From contig NZ_JAEPWM010000010.1 of NCBI RefSeq assembly GCF_016654015.1, positions 124,001 through 188,000 on the forward strand: a DNA stretch of 64,000 nt, given 5' to 3'. The translations under genes were made by a program, and so were the position numbers. A model generated the notes under the pieces. It was given only the letters and a program-made list of their open reading frames with translations, was not told the DNA's origin and did no database searches. Origin of the DNA: Ramlibacter ginsenosidimutans (GTDB lineage: Bacteria; Pseudomonadota; Gammaproteobacteria; Burkholderiales; Burkholderiaceae_C). Below are positions 1 through 8,651 of the stretch, piece after piece (positions within the stretch are counted from its first letter, which is position 1; each line of letters starts with the position of its first letter).

Positions 1-885
1 CAGGAAGGAGGTGGCGCGGATGTGGTCGGCGATCACGCGCAGCGACGGGTTCGCCAGGTCCTGGGTGTGCGTCTCGCGCGCAGCCGCGGCAATGAGCGCC
101 TGGAACAGGTCGATCTCGTAGTTGCTGTGCACGTGCTGCAGGATCGCGGCCAGCCGCTCCAGGCCCATGCCGGTGTCCACGCAAGGTGCGGGCAGCGGCC
201 TGACCGAGCCGTCGGGCTGCATGTCGAACTGCATGAACACGTTGTTCCAGATCTCGATGTAGCGATCGCCGTCGGCATCGGGACTGCCGGGCGGCCCGCC
301 GGGGATGTGCGGGCCGTGGTCGTAGAAGATCTCGGAGCACGGGCCGCACGGGCCGGTATCGGCCATCATCCAGAAGTTGTCGGAGGCGTAGCGCGCGCCC
401 TTGTTGTCGCCGATGCGCACCACGCGCTCGGGCGGCAGGCCGATCTCCTTGGTCCAGATGTCGTAGGCCTCGTCGTCCTCCATGTACACCGTGGCCCAGA
501 GCTTGTCCGCCGGCAGCTTGTAGACCTCGGTGAGCAGCTCCCAGGCCCACTTGAGCGACTCGCGCTTGAAGTAGTCGCCGAACGACCAGTTGCCGAGCAT
601 CTCGAAGAAGGTGTGGTGCCGCGCGGTGTAGCCCACGTTCTCCAGGTCGTTGTGCTTGCCGCCGGCGCGCAGGCAGGCCTGCACGGACGCGGCGCGCACG
701 TAGGGGCGCTTGTCGGTGCCGAGGAAGACGTCCTTGAACTGCACCATGCCGGAGTTCGTGAACATCAGCGTGGGGTCGTTCGCCGGCACCAGGGAGCTGG
801 AGGGCACCACCGTGTGGCCCCGCTCCTTGAAGAAATCAAGGAAGGTCTGGCGGATGTCGGCGACGGTGAATTGGGCAGTGGTCAT
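1..885 (-). CDS. alaS: Alanyl-tRNA synthetase, N-terminal part (cut by window edge)
   Basis: Charges tRNA-Ala with alanine in the cytoplasm. The first 295 residues are present, covering most of the class II catalytic core. Seen: the start [12 protein letters not shown], the stretch [14 protein letters not shown], the motif-2 block [15 protein letters not shown], and [13 protein letters not shown], all typical of AlaRS. The full protein is normally about 870-880 residues, so the tRNA-recognition, editing and C-Ala domains lie left of the window. Start is ATG at 883-885. The 117 bases upstream to the next gene hold no clear site. Identity is secure. Confidence 0.97.
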   Translation of the reverse strand, partial: MTTAQFTVADIRQTFLDFFKERGHTVVPSSSLVPANDPTLMFTNSGMVQFKDVFLGTDKRPYVRAASVQACLRAGGKHNDLENVGYTARHHTFFEMLGNWSFGDYFKRESLKWAWELLTEVYKLPADKLWATVYMEDDEAYDIWTKEIGLPPERVVRIGDNKGARYASDNFWMMADTGPCGPCSEIFYDHGPHIPGGPPGSPDADGDRYIEIWNNVFMQFDMQPDGSVRPLPAPCVDTGMGLERLAAILQHVHSNYEIDLFQALIAAAARETHTQDLANPSLRVIADHIRATSFL

Positions 886-1002
886 GGGGAGTCCGATGAA
901 CCTTCGATTATAGGTTTCGGACCCTGCACGCCCGGCCTGCGCGCCACAAACCCCCGCCGCACCGCGGCTCTGCCGCCGCTGCGCGCGGCGCAGCGCGCCA
1001 GC

Positions 1003-1449
1003 CTAGAAGTCGGCTTCGAACTCGCCCGGGGGCACGAGGTGGGTCAGCGCGCGGAAGGCGCCGAGCGCCAGCAGCACCTGCGCGGCGACGAAGATCGGCA
1101 GCGGCGCGATGCGCGCGGCGAACTCCGGCGCCCTGGCCAGCACCGGGGCGGCTTCCGCGGGCAGCACACCGAGCGCGTAGCCCAGGCTGCCCGATGCAGC
1201 CGCCACGGCCACTGCGTACAGGCCGATGCCCACGGCGAGCAGGCGCAAGCCCCGCCGCGGAAACAGCATGCGGCGATGCAGCTGGCTCATCCGCGCGAAC
1301 AGCGCCACCACGATCAGGGCGAGGAGCAGGTCGGGCAGCCAGCGCACGGGCCCGATGCGCGCGGCCAGGCCGCGCACGCCCTCCAGCGGCGCCAGGGTGG
1401 AGAGGAAGGACGCGAGCAGGAGCACGAGGCCCACGAACAGGCGCTTCAT
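1003..1449 (-). CDS. Small integral membrane protein, unknown function
   Basis: A 148-residue hydrophobic protein that I do not recognise. It begins MKRLFVGLVLLLASFLSTLA, a membrane anchor or signal-like helix. Three more hydrophobic stretches follow, near residues 38-55 (WLPDLLLALIVVALFA), 70-95 and 110-130, suggesting four membrane segments. Its ATG overlaps the stop of the upstream gene in an ATGA arrangement, so the two are probably translated in a coupled way and may form one complex. Length and topology resemble DUF2975-type four-helix proteins, but no diagnostic motif was seen. Confidence 0.7.
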   Translation of the reverse strand: MKRLFVGLVLLLASFLSTLAPLEGVRGLAARIGPVRWLPDLLLALIVVALFARMSQLHRRMLFPRRGLRLLAVGIGLYAVAVAAASGSLGYALGVLPAEAAPVLARAPEFAARIAPLPIFVAAQVLLALGAFRALTHLVPPGEFEADF

Positions 1450-1949
1450 TTCGCCCTGCTCCACCGGCTGGTGAGCCGCCGGTCTTCGTCGGGTGGGCTG
1501 TCCAGGCGAACGAGCACCGCGACGCCGGCGACCAGCACACCGATGCGCGCGAGCAGTTCCAGCGCCTGCACCGCCATGTGCGGCAGCGACGGCGACGCCG
1601 ACACCCCGCTGGCCGCGATCCCATCGGCCACGGCTTCGGCGAGCTGCGCAAGCGACCACTGCACGTGCAGCGCGAGGTACAGCAGCGAGCAGCATGCCAG
1701 CACCGCGGCCCAAACGCTCCAGGGCGGCACGCGCTCGGCGAGCTGGCCATGGCGGAACAGCACGCGCGCGGGCACGAGCGCAACGACGGCCGACAGCGCC
1801 GCGAGGTCGGCGCCAGGAACCTGCACCGCCTGCGGATCGACACCGCCTTGCTGCAGCAGGAACTGCAGCGGGAACAGCAGGGACAGCAGGACGGTCAGTC
1901 CCAGCAGCACGGATCCTTTTCGCAGCATGGCGCGCCCTCCCCGCAGCAA
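1446..1949 (-). CDS. Integral membrane protein, unknown, coupled to downstream gene
   Basis: A 167-residue protein (160 if the second Met at 1928 is the true start) with about four hydrophobic segments: near residues 12-30, 42-60, 75-95 and 130-150. It overlaps the next membrane protein by 4 nt (ATGA), indicating translational coupling. The shape (a leading helix, a periplasmic loop, paired central helices, a hydrophobic C-terminal helix) resembles the DUF2975 family, but this is a weak impression only. No catalytic or binding motif is visible. Its C-terminal tail is charged (DEDRRLTSRWSRAK), probably cytoplasmic. Confidence 0.7.
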   Translation of the reverse strand: MLRGGRAMLRKGSVLLGLTVLLSLLFPLQFLLQQGGVDPQAVQVPGADLAALSAVVALVPARVLFRHGQLAERVPPWSVWAAVLACCSLLYLALHVQWSLAQLAEAVADGIAASGVSASPSLPHMAVQALELLARIGVLVAGVAVLVRLDSPPDEDRRLTSRWSRAK

Positions 1950-2104
1950 CCCCTTGCCGATTTTTAAGGGAGCTGCGGCCAGGCGGCCGCGCCGGCGCGC
2001 TGCGTGGTCGTGGCGGGCCGACGAGCGTCGTGCGCGGACGCCACAGTCGGCGCCTCGGCCGCCAGAGCCCCGCCGGCCGAGGCGGGTGAACCGGTGCCGG
2101 CTGC

Positions 2105-2732
2105 CCCGTCCTGGCCGTCGAGGGCGCGATGGCCAGCAAGTACCGCAACGCCGGCCAGACCTGCGTGTGCGCCGATCGCCTGTACGTACAGGAGGGCGTG
2201 TGCGACGCCTTCGTCGAGAAGCTCGCGGCCAAGGTGAAGCCGATGAAGGTCGGCAACGGCTTCGAGGACGGCGTGGTGCAAGGTCCGCTGATCGAGCTCG
2301 CCGCCATCGAGAAGGTGCAGCGCCACGTGCAGGACGCGCTCGCCAAGGGCGGCAAGATCGTCGTGGGCGGCAAGAAACTGCAAGGCCAGTTCTTCGAGCC
2401 CACGGTGATCGCTAACGCCACGGGCGACATGCTGTGCGCGCGCGAGGAAACCTTCGGACCGGTCGCCCCGGTGTTCCGCTTCCGCACCGAGCAGGAAGCC
2501 GTCGACGCCGCGAACCACACGGAGTTCGGCCTCGCGAGGTACTTCTACAGCCGCGACATCGGCCGCATCGCTGGAGTACGGCATGGTCGGCATCAACACC
2601 GGGCTGATCTCCACCGAGCATGTGCCCTTCGGCGGCGTCAAGCAGTCCGGCTTGGGCCGCGAAGGCTCGACCGACGGCATCGACGAGTACGTCGAGATGA
2701 AGTACCTCTGCATCGGCGACGTGCTGGGCTGA
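2105..2732 (+). pseudogene. gabD: Decayed succinate-semialdehyde dehydrogenase (C-terminal remnant)
   Basis: Only the last ~200 residues of an NAD(P)-dependent aldehyde dehydrogenase remain. Homology starts around AVEGAMASKYRNAGQTCVC, which carries the catalytic Cys, and continues through [11 protein letters not shown]. The usual ~280 N-terminal residues (Rossmann part, catalytic Glu) are absent from the 155 bases upstream. At about 2570 the frame breaks. RI is followed one base later by [11 protein letters not shown] in another frame, where intact GabD has a WRVAEA-like stretch, so a deletion of about 17 nt is inferred. The tail [14 protein letters not shown] then reads to a stop at 2730-2732. 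The gene cannot make an active enzyme. Confidence 0.88.
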
Positions 2733-2859
2733 CTCAGCGGCGGGTGCGCCTGGGGCATGCGGCGCGTCCTACAACAAGCGAAGGGCACCGCCGACCCTGG
2801 CTCGGGAGGGTGCGCGGGACAGTGTGCGTCAGTTGATACAACTTTCGCCGGAGATTCAC

Positions 2860-3711
2860 ATGCCCCAGATCACCCATTGGAGCGAAGCACTGCTGACGTC
2901 GCTCGCAGCGGCGCTCGCACTGCTGTTTTCCGCCATCCCGAAGATCATCGGCTTCGGCCTGATCATCATCGTCGGCTGGTTCGTCGCTTCGCTGATCGAC
3001 CGGGGACTGGCCGCGATCCTGCGCTCGATTCACTTCAACGATCTCTCGCGGCGCGCCGGCCTCACCGACTTCGTCGAGCGCATGGGCATGAACACGGATC
3101 CCGCCGGCCTGGTCGGACTGGTGGTGAAGTGGTTCATCCGGCTGATCGCACTGGTGGTCGCCTTCGACGCGCTGGGCCTGCCCGCGGTGTCGGACGTGCT
3201 GCGCCAGCTGCTGCTGTGGCTGCCGAACGTGGTGGTTGCGCTGGTGGTGCTGGTGATCGGCGGCCTGGCTGCGCGCGCGCTCAGCAACGTGGTCCGCGGC
3301 GCCGCGAGTGAAGCCGGCCTGTCCAACACCAACTTCCTCGCCAAGGCCTCGGCCACGGTGGTGTGGGCTTTCGCGATCGTCGTCGCCGTCAACCAGCTGG
3401 GCATCGCGACCGAGCTGGTGAACACGCTGTTCATGGCGGTGGTCGGCGCCGTGGCGCTGGGCATCGGCCTGGCCTTCGGCCTCGGCGGCCGCGAGACGGC
3501 GGCTGAGATCACGCGCAAGTGGTACTCCAAGGCCCAGGAGAACTCCGGCAAGATGAAGCAGGTCGCGCAGAACGTCGGCGAGCAGGCGCAGCAGCGCAGC
3601 CCCGGCACCACCGAAGCCGGCCAGTGGCCCACCGGCGGCTACCCGCAAGGCGGCGGCATGCCCGGCGGGCCGGTGCCTGCGGACAAGCGCCACGATTCCG
3701 AAGGCGGCTGA
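2860..3711 (+). CDS. MscS-like / TM-helix-repeat membrane channel protein
   Basis: A 283-residue inner-membrane protein with five hydrophobic helices in the first ~220 residues (e.g. IIGFGLIIIVGWFVASLI, LPNVVVALVVLVIGGLAA, ALGIGLAFGLGGRETAAE). This is the pattern of the conserved TM-helix family related to small-conductance mechanosensitive channels. The C-terminus is a soluble Gly/Pro/Gln-rich tail. I chose ATG 2860 because GGAGA sits 6 nt upstream; an in-frame GTG at 2824 would add 12 residues without a good ribosome site. Followed by a strong terminator, so probably monocistronic. It likely relieves osmotic stress, but the full MscS beta domain is not evident. Confidence 0.85.
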   Translation: MPQITHWSEALLTSLAAALALLFSAIPKIIGFGLIIIVGWFVASLIDRGLAAILRSIHFNDLSRRAGLTDFVERMGMNTDPAGLVGLVVKWFIRLIALVVAFDALGLPAVSDVLRQLLLWLPNVVVALVVLVIGGLAARALSNVVRGAASEAGLSNTNFLAKASATVVWAFAIVVAVNQLGIATELVNTLFMAVVGAVALGIGLAFGLGGRETAAEITRKWYSKAQENSGKMKQVAQNVGEQAQQRSPGTTEAGQWPTGGYPQGGGMPGGPVPADKRHDSEGG

Positions 3712-3733
3712 GCTGTAGCACGGACGAGTCGAT

Positions 3734-3759
3734 GGGCCCCAGGCGGGGCCCTTTTTTTT
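3734..3759 (+). terminator. Rho-independent terminator after the MscS-like gene
   Basis: A perfect 7-bp stem (GGGCCCC / GGGGCCC) with loop AGGC is followed by eight T residues. It lies 22 nt after the stop codon. The rest of the 338-base gap up to pncB holds only the palindromic element at 3889-3976. Confidence 0.95.
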
Positions 3760-3888
3760 GCGTCGTCGTTATTTCGTGGAGCGTTCACTCGTGGCCTCTG
3801 CGGAGGCCGGTGGGCGTCGCGGCAGGCGGCGTGCGGGGAAGATCACGGGCCCTGACGTTGTTCCCGCTTCAGCCGCCGCGACGGCCCT

Positions 3889-3976
3889 CGTAGGCTGGCG
3901 GTGAGCATCGCGAACCCCAGCGATCCAGCGTAGCGCAGCGAGCTGGGGTTCGCCTGCGGCTCACCACCAGCCTACG
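3889..3976. repeat. Family A palindromic element, copy 1
   Basis: 88 bp with near-perfect outer inverted repeats (CGTAGGCTGGCGGTGAGC at the left; its complement with one or two changes at the right) and inner inverted repeats GCGAACCCCAGC / GCTGGGGTTCGC. Other copies lie at 6656-6743, 39126-39213 and 51508-51593. It can fold into a long cruciform or RNA hairpin. It sits between the MscS-like gene and pncB. Confidence 0.93.
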
Positions 3977-4049
3977 CTTTCCGCTTCAAGCCCCCAACAC
4001 TGTGCCGATACGACGCACCGCAACGAACATTCTTTTGCCACACTCGGCC

Positions 4050-5243
4050 ATGGCCTTTGCCCCGATCATCACCAGCCTGCTGGACACGGACCTCTACAAG
4101 TTCACCATGTGGCAGCCCATGCTGCACCGGCACCCGGAGGCGCGCGCGCTGTACCGCTTCGTGCTGCGCAACACGCCGCAATATCCGCTGGGCGATCTCG
4201 CCGACGAAGTCAACGCGCAACTCGACCACCTCTGCGCGCTGCACTTCCGCGAGGACGAACTCGCGTTCCTGGCGAGCCTGCGCTTCATCAAGCCGGACTT
4301 CGTCGACTTCCTGCGCATCTTCCACTTCCAGCGCGCGTTCGTGCGCGCCTGGGCCGAGGGCGATGCATTGCATGTCGAGGCGCGCGGTCCGCAGGTGCAC
4401 GTGATGGGATTCGAGATCTTCGTGCTGGCGATCGTCAACGAGCTGCACTTCCGCCGCTTCGACCGCGAGCGCGCGTTGGCCGAGGGACGCAAGCGCCTGG
4501 CGGACAAGATCGCACAGCTGCGCGCCTTCGCGCTGGAGCCCCCGCGGGCGCACCCCTTCGAGTTCTTCGACTTCGGCGTGCGACGGCGCTTCGGCCGCGA
4601 GTGGCAGCGCGAGGTCGTCGCCACCCTCGCACGCGAGCTGCCCGCGTACTTCAAGGGCACCTCCAACGTGCTGCTCGCGCGCGACCTCGGGCTCGTACCC
4701 ATCGGCACCATGGGCCACGAGTACCTGCAGACCTTCCAGGCGACCGGCGTGCGCCTGCGCGACTTCCAGCGTGCCGCGCTCGAGGAGTGGGTGCAGGAGT
4801 ACCGGGGCGACCTCGGCATCGCGCTCACCGACACGGTGGGCATGGACGCGTTCCTCGCGGACTTCGACCTGTACTTCGCGAAACTGTTCGAAGGCCTGCG
4901 CCAGGACTCCGGCGATCCGGTCGCGTGGGGCGAAAAGGCGCTGGCCCACTACGACAAGCTGCGCATCAACGCGCACGACAAGCGCCTGGTGTTCTCCGAC
5001 AGCCTGGACATCCCGAAAGCCCTGGCGCTCTATGGCCACTTCGGCGACCGCGTGGCCATGGGCTTCGGCATCGGCACCAACCTCACGAACGACGTCGGCC
5101 TCGCGCCGCTGAACATCGTGATGAAGCTGGTGGAAGTCAACGGCCAGCCGGTGGCCAAGCTGTCCGACGCGCCGGGAAAGACGCTGGCGACCGACGCGAC
5201 CTTCCTGGCCTACCTGCGCCAGGTGTTCGGCGTGGCGTCCTAG
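4050..5243 (+). CDS. pncB: Nicotinate phosphoribosyltransferase
   Basis: Converts nicotinate and PRPP, with ATP, to nicotinate mononucleotide in the NAD salvage (Preiss-Handler) pathway. It is 397 residues long, the normal PncB length. Seen: the family start ITSLLDTDLYKFTMWQ, the region GTMGHEYLQ (His223 is expected to be the phosphorylated His), the stretch LTDTVGMDAF, RQDSGDP, and the C-terminal FGIGTNLTNDVG phosphate site. I chose ATG 4050 (MAFAPIITSLL) over the in-frame start 48 nt earlier because it matches the family N-terminus. Its stop overlaps the convergent DUF3606 gene by 4 nt. Confidence 0.96.
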   Translation: MAFAPIITSLLDTDLYKFTMWQPMLHRHPEARALYRFVLRNTPQYPLGDLADEVNAQLDHLCALHFREDELAFLASLRFIKPDFVDFLRIFHFQRAFVRAWAEGDALHVEARGPQVHVMGFEIFVLAIVNELHFRRFDRERALAEGRKRLADKIAQLRAFALEPPRAHPFEFFDFGVRRRFGREWQREVVATLARELPAYFKGTSNVLLARDLGLVPIGTMGHEYLQTFQATGVRLRDFQRAALEEWVQEYRGDLGIALTDTVGMDAFLADFDLYFAKLFEGLRQDSGDPVAWGEKALAHYDKLRINAHDKRLVFSDSLDIPKALALYGHFGDRVAMGFGIGTNLTNDVGLAPLNIVMKLVEVNGQPVAKLSDAPGKTLATDATFLAYLRQVFGVAS

Positions 5244-5446
5244 TTCGCGGACGGGCGATCCGAGGCCGGCGCGCGCCGCAGGTGGTCGCGCACACGCTCG
5301 GCGTCGTCGCCCACGGCGGCAACGGCTTCCTTGACGCGCTTCTCGCTCACGTTGAAGTGGCGCGCCCAGGCGCATACGGCGTAGTCATAGCTCACGTCGA
5401 TGCGTTCCTTGCGGTCGGAACGCTTGCGGTTCGGCGAAACGGCCAT
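5240..5446 (-). CDS. DUF3606 domain small protein
   Basis: A 68-residue basic protein. The core RKERIDVSYDYAVCAWARHFNVSEKRVKEAVAAVG matches the DUF3606 pattern: a short helical domain with an R-I-(D/N)-V start, a W after the first helix, and a (F/Y)xVS...LxxAVxxVG second half. Function is unknown. It is usually a stand-alone small protein in Proteobacteria. Start is ATG at 5444-5446; the gene converges on pncB with a 4-nt overlap of stops. Confidence 0.85.
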   Translation of the reverse strand: MAVSPNRKRSDRKERIDVSYDYAVCAWARHFNVSEKRVKEAVAAVGDDAERVRDHLRRAPASDRPSAN

Positions 5447-5582
5447 CGGTGCGGTACTCCGGGAAAAGGGACATGCTATGCAAGAGCCCGGCCGCGCAAT
5501 GTAGGACGGTGGCCATGCGTTCATCAGCCATGCGCCAGGGGGAACACAATGCGCCCATCCCTCTCGTTCCTGGAGATCCAGC

Positions 5583-6629
5583 ATGCGCCTCGCTCCCCTC
5601 GGCCGCACCGGCCTGTTCGTCTCGCAACTCTGCCTCGGCACCATGACCTTCGGCGGCAGCGACGGCATGTGGGGCAAGATCGGCACGCTGCAGCAGTCCG
5701 ACGCCGAACGCCTGGTCGGGCAGGCCCTCGACGCCGGCATCAATTTCATCGACACGGCCGACGTGTACGCGGGCGGCGTGTCCGAGCAGATCACCGGGCA
5801 GGCGCTGCGCAACCTCAAGGTGCCGCGCGACCAGGTGGTGGTAGCGACGAAAGTATTCGGCGAGACTGGCTCCGGCCCCAACATGCGGGGCGCGACCCGC
5901 AGCCACATCCTCGACGGCGTGAAGCAAAGCCTGCGCCGGCTGCAGCTGGACCACATCGACCTGTACCAGATCCACGGCTTCGATCCGGCCACGCCGATCG
6001 AGGAGACGGTGCGCGCGCTCGACCAGCTGGTGCGCGACGGCCATGTGCGCTACGTGGGCGTGTCGAACTGGGCGGCCTGGCAGATCGTGAAGGCGCTGGG
6101 CATTGCGGAGCGCTGGGGGCTCGCCCGCTTCGAATCGCTGCAGGCCTACTACACGGTCGCCGGGCGCGACCTCGAGCGCGAGCTGGTGCCCATGCTGCGC
6201 AGCGAAGGCCTGGGCCTCATGGTGTGGAGCCCGCTCGCGGGCGGCTTCCTGAGCGGGAAGTACAGCCGCCAGCAACAGGCCGAGGCGGGCAGCCGGCGCA
6301 CCGAGTTCGATTTCCCCCCGGTGGACAAGGAACGCGCCTACGACGTCATCGACGTGATGCGCGAGATCGGCAATGCGCGCGGCGTCTCCGTCGCGCAGAT
6401 CGCGCTGGCCTGGCTGCTGCACCAGCCGCAGGTCACCAGCGTGATCGTCGGTGCGAAGCGCCCCGAGCAGCTGGCCGACAACATCGCGGCGACCGAGGTG
6501 CAACTGTCCCCCGAAGACCTCGGCCGCATCCACGCGGTGAGCAAGCTGCGCCCGGAGTATCCCGGCTGGATGTTCGAACGCCAGGGCGAAGCGCGGCGCC
6601 GGCAACTGCAGGACTCAGGCCGCGCCTGA
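5583..6629 (+). CDS. Aldo/keto reductase
   Basis: A 348-residue NADPH-dependent oxidoreductase of the AKR superfamily (TIM barrel). Seen: the N-terminal signature MRLAPLGRTGLFVSQLCLGT and a complete catalytic tetrad, Asp57 and Tyr62 in DTADVYAGG, Lys90 in VATKVFG and His131 in YQIHGFD. The cofactor-binding C-terminal part SVIVGAKRPEQLADN is also present. This is the YghZ/general aldo-keto type; the physiological substrate cannot be told. It stands alone on its strand, followed by a family A palindrome. Confidence 0.93.
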   Translation: MRLAPLGRTGLFVSQLCLGTMTFGGSDGMWGKIGTLQQSDAERLVGQALDAGINFIDTADVYAGGVSEQITGQALRNLKVPRDQVVVATKVFGETGSGPNMRGATRSHILDGVKQSLRRLQLDHIDLYQIHGFDPATPIEETVRALDQLVRDGHVRYVGVSNWAAWQIVKALGIAERWGLARFESLQAYYTVAGRDLERELVPMLRSEGLGLMVWSPLAGGFLSGKYSRQQQAEAGSRRTEFDFPPVDKERAYDVIDVMREIGNARGVSVAQIALAWLLHQPQVTSVIVGAKRPEQLADNIAATEVQLSPEDLGRIHAVSKLRPEYPGWMFERQGEARRRQLQDSGRA

Positions 6630-6655
6630 TTGCACCCGACGGGTCCGGCGTAGCT

Positions 6656-6743
6656 CGTAGGCTGGCGGTGAGCATCGCGAACCCCAGCGATCGAGGGTAG
6701 CGCAGCAAGCTGGGGTTCGCCTGCGGCTCACCACCAGCCTACG
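6656..6743. repeat. Family A palindromic element, copy 2
   Basis: 88 bp, nearly identical to copy 1 in both arms. It lies between the convergent aldo/keto reductase and AspT-type genes, 26 nt after the reductase stop. Confidence 0.93.
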
Positions 6744-6764
6744 GCTTCTGCGGAAGCGGACACC

Positions 6765-6863
6765 CGAACGCAAAGATCACGCAATGGACGCAAGGAATCC
6801 AGAAATCTCTTCATTTGAATTTCTCTTGCGTCCTCTGCGAAACCTCTGCGCCCTCTGCGTCCG
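6765..6863. repeat. Family B GACGCAGAG-type palindromic element, degenerate copy
   Basis: The right arm is clear (TTGCGTCCTCTGCG, CCTCTGCGCCCTCTGCGTCC). The left arm is decayed (ACGCAAAGATCACGCAATGGACGCAAG). Better copies lie at 41443-41556, 48420-48530, 57037-57145 and 60021-60126. It lies next to family A copy 2 in the same convergent gap. Confidence 0.85.
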
Positions 6864-6888
6864 GTTGTTGGGTTTCCAGTTTTGGAAT

Positions 6889-8580
6889 TCACCCGTGCAG
6901 CATCCACACCAACGCCGTGCCGCCGATCGAGATGAGCACGTGCCCGAAGGCGACGGTGCTGGAGTAACCGATCACCGCCACCGGGCTCTCCGAGCGCTCC
7001 TGCACGGCGGCGAGCCCGGCCGTCATCGTCTGGGCGCCCGCCAGCGCGCCGAGCAGCAGCAGCGGATTGAGTCCCAGCACGTAGCGCCCGACCAGCAGGC
7101 CCGTCACCAGCGGCACCAGCGTGACCACGATACCGCCGAGGAACACCGGGATGCCGACGTCGCGCAGTGCCTGCACGAACACGGGCCCGGCCTTCAGGCC
7201 GATCATGGCGACGAAGCCGGCGAGCCCTACGGACTTCATCAGGTCCATCGCATCCGCGCCCAGCAGCGCGAAGTTCGGCCGCACCGAATTGCGCCAGCCC
7301 ACGGCCAGTCCCAGCAGCAGCGTGGCCACGCTGGAGCCGAGCGCGATGCGCACGTTGCCCACGTGGAAAGCGATGACGAGTCCGAGCAGGGCACCGACGA
7401 AGATCGCCAGCCCGAGCGCGACATAGTCGGTGCCACGCTGCTGCAGCACGTCGCCCAGTGCCGCCGCGACGCGGCGCACCGACGGCTCCAGGCCATGCAG
7501 TGTGAGCAGGTCGCCGCGGAAGATGCGCGTGCCGCGCGCGACCGGGATCTGCACGCCATTGCGCAGGATGGACTTCAGGAACACGCCGCGGAACTCCTCC
7601 TGCCCACCCGCGAAGTCCTCCAGGGTCCGACCCGACAGGGCGCCATTGGTGAGCACCACGTCGAAGGTGGCCGAGGGCACGTCGAGCAGCTCGCGGTCGA
7701 ACACTTCGCGGCGGCCGTCGCCCGCCACGCGCAGCAGCGCCTCCTGGTGCCCGATGGCGCCGACCACGTCGCCCGCGCGCAGCACGAGGTCGCTGCGCAC
7801 CGGCACGATCTCGCCGCCACGGCGCAGCCGCTCGATGAAGATGCGGTCCCCCGCCACGGCGCGCTCGACCTCCGAGACCGTGCGGCCCGCCGCAGGGCCG
7901 TCCGCCGCGAGCTCGTAGGCGCGCAATTCGAACATGTGCCAGGCGGAGCTCACGCCCTTGGCCTCGCGCTCCAGGCCCATCTCCTGCTCCAGCTTGCGCG
8001 CTTCGGCCTTCAGGTCGATGCGCAGCATCCACGGGCCGACGTGCGAGCAGAAGAGGATGAGGCCCACGGTTCCGAACAGGTAGCACAGCGCATCGGCCAC
8101 CGGGATCTGCGTGATGAGACGCTGCCTCTCCTCGTCGGGGATCGGCAGGCTGCGGATCGCCTCGCTCGCCGTCCCGATCACGGGTGACTCGGTGAGCCCG
8201 CCGGACATCATGCCCGCTGCGTAGCCCAGCTCCAGCTTGAGCAGGCGCGCCATCGCGTAGGCCGTGAGCAGCCCCGCCGCCGGGATCACCACCCCCAGCG
8301 CCACCCAGCGCCAGCCGCCCTCGCGCACGCCGCGCACGAAGCCCGGGCCCGCCGAATAGCCGATGCCGTACATGAACAGCAGGAACAGCAGCGACTTGGC
8401 CGTGTCGGAGACCGGCACGTGCCAGAAGTACCCGATCAGCACGCCCGCCAGCAGCGAGCCCGTCACGGGGCCGATGCCCACGCCGCGGATCTTCCAGTTG
8501 CCGACCCAGTACCCCAGGCCGATGGCGAGGAAGACAGCCAGCTCGGCGTTCTTCTCGAAGTACGGTGCAAGCCACTCCAT
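6889..8580 (-). CDS. Aspartate:alanine exchanger-family transporter (second of pair)
   Basis: A 563-residue inner-membrane antiporter of the AAEx family (AspT/YidE/YbjL type). Layout: ~5 membrane helices in residues 1-170, a cytoplasmic loop with RCK_C (TrkA-C) type regulatory domains around 210-375 (LVLRAGDVVGAIGHQEALL), then ~5-6 helices to the C-terminus. Paired glycine/alanine-rich re-entrant motifs GMMSGGLTESPVIGTASEAI and GALAGAQTMTAGLAAVQE occupy equivalent places in each half. Known members exchange a carboxylate amino acid for its decarboxylation product. The substrate here is unknown. It lies 71 nt downstream of a paralogue. Confidence 0.9.
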   Translation of the reverse strand: MEWLAPYFEKNAELAVFLAIGLGYWVGNWKIRGVGIGPVTGSLLAGVLIGYFWHVPVSDTAKSLLFLLFMYGIGYSAGPGFVRGVREGGWRWVALGVVIPAAGLLTAYAMARLLKLELGYAAGMMSGGLTESPVIGTASEAIRSLPIPDEERQRLITQIPVADALCYLFGTVGLILFCSHVGPWMLRIDLKAEARKLEQEMGLEREAKGVSSAWHMFELRAYELAADGPAAGRTVSEVERAVAGDRIFIERLRRGGEIVPVRSDLVLRAGDVVGAIGHQEALLRVAGDGRREVFDRELLDVPSATFDVVLTNGALSGRTLEDFAGGQEEFRGVFLKSILRNGVQIPVARGTRIFRGDLLTLHGLEPSVRRVAAALGDVLQQRGTDYVALGLAIFVGALLGLVIAFHVGNVRIALGSSVATLLLGLAVGWRNSVRPNFALLGADAMDLMKSVGLAGFVAMIGLKAGPVFVQALRDVGIPVFLGGIVVTLVPLVTGLLVGRYVLGLNPLLLLGALAGAQTMTAGLAAVQERSESPVAVIGYSSTVAFGHVLISIGGTALVWMLHG

Positions 8581-8651
8581 GTTCCGCCCCCTCCAAAGAA
8601 AAAGCGCCGGGGGGCCGCAAGCGGTCGCCCGGCGCCGGTCCGCGCTCGCCC

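Noticed and set aside
22..2415. 797-codon open frame on the plus strand
   Set aside because: It runs antisense to alaS and the two membrane proteins. Its composition is a low-complexity Arg/Ala/Gln/His shadow typical of high-GC DNA, with no recognisable domain.
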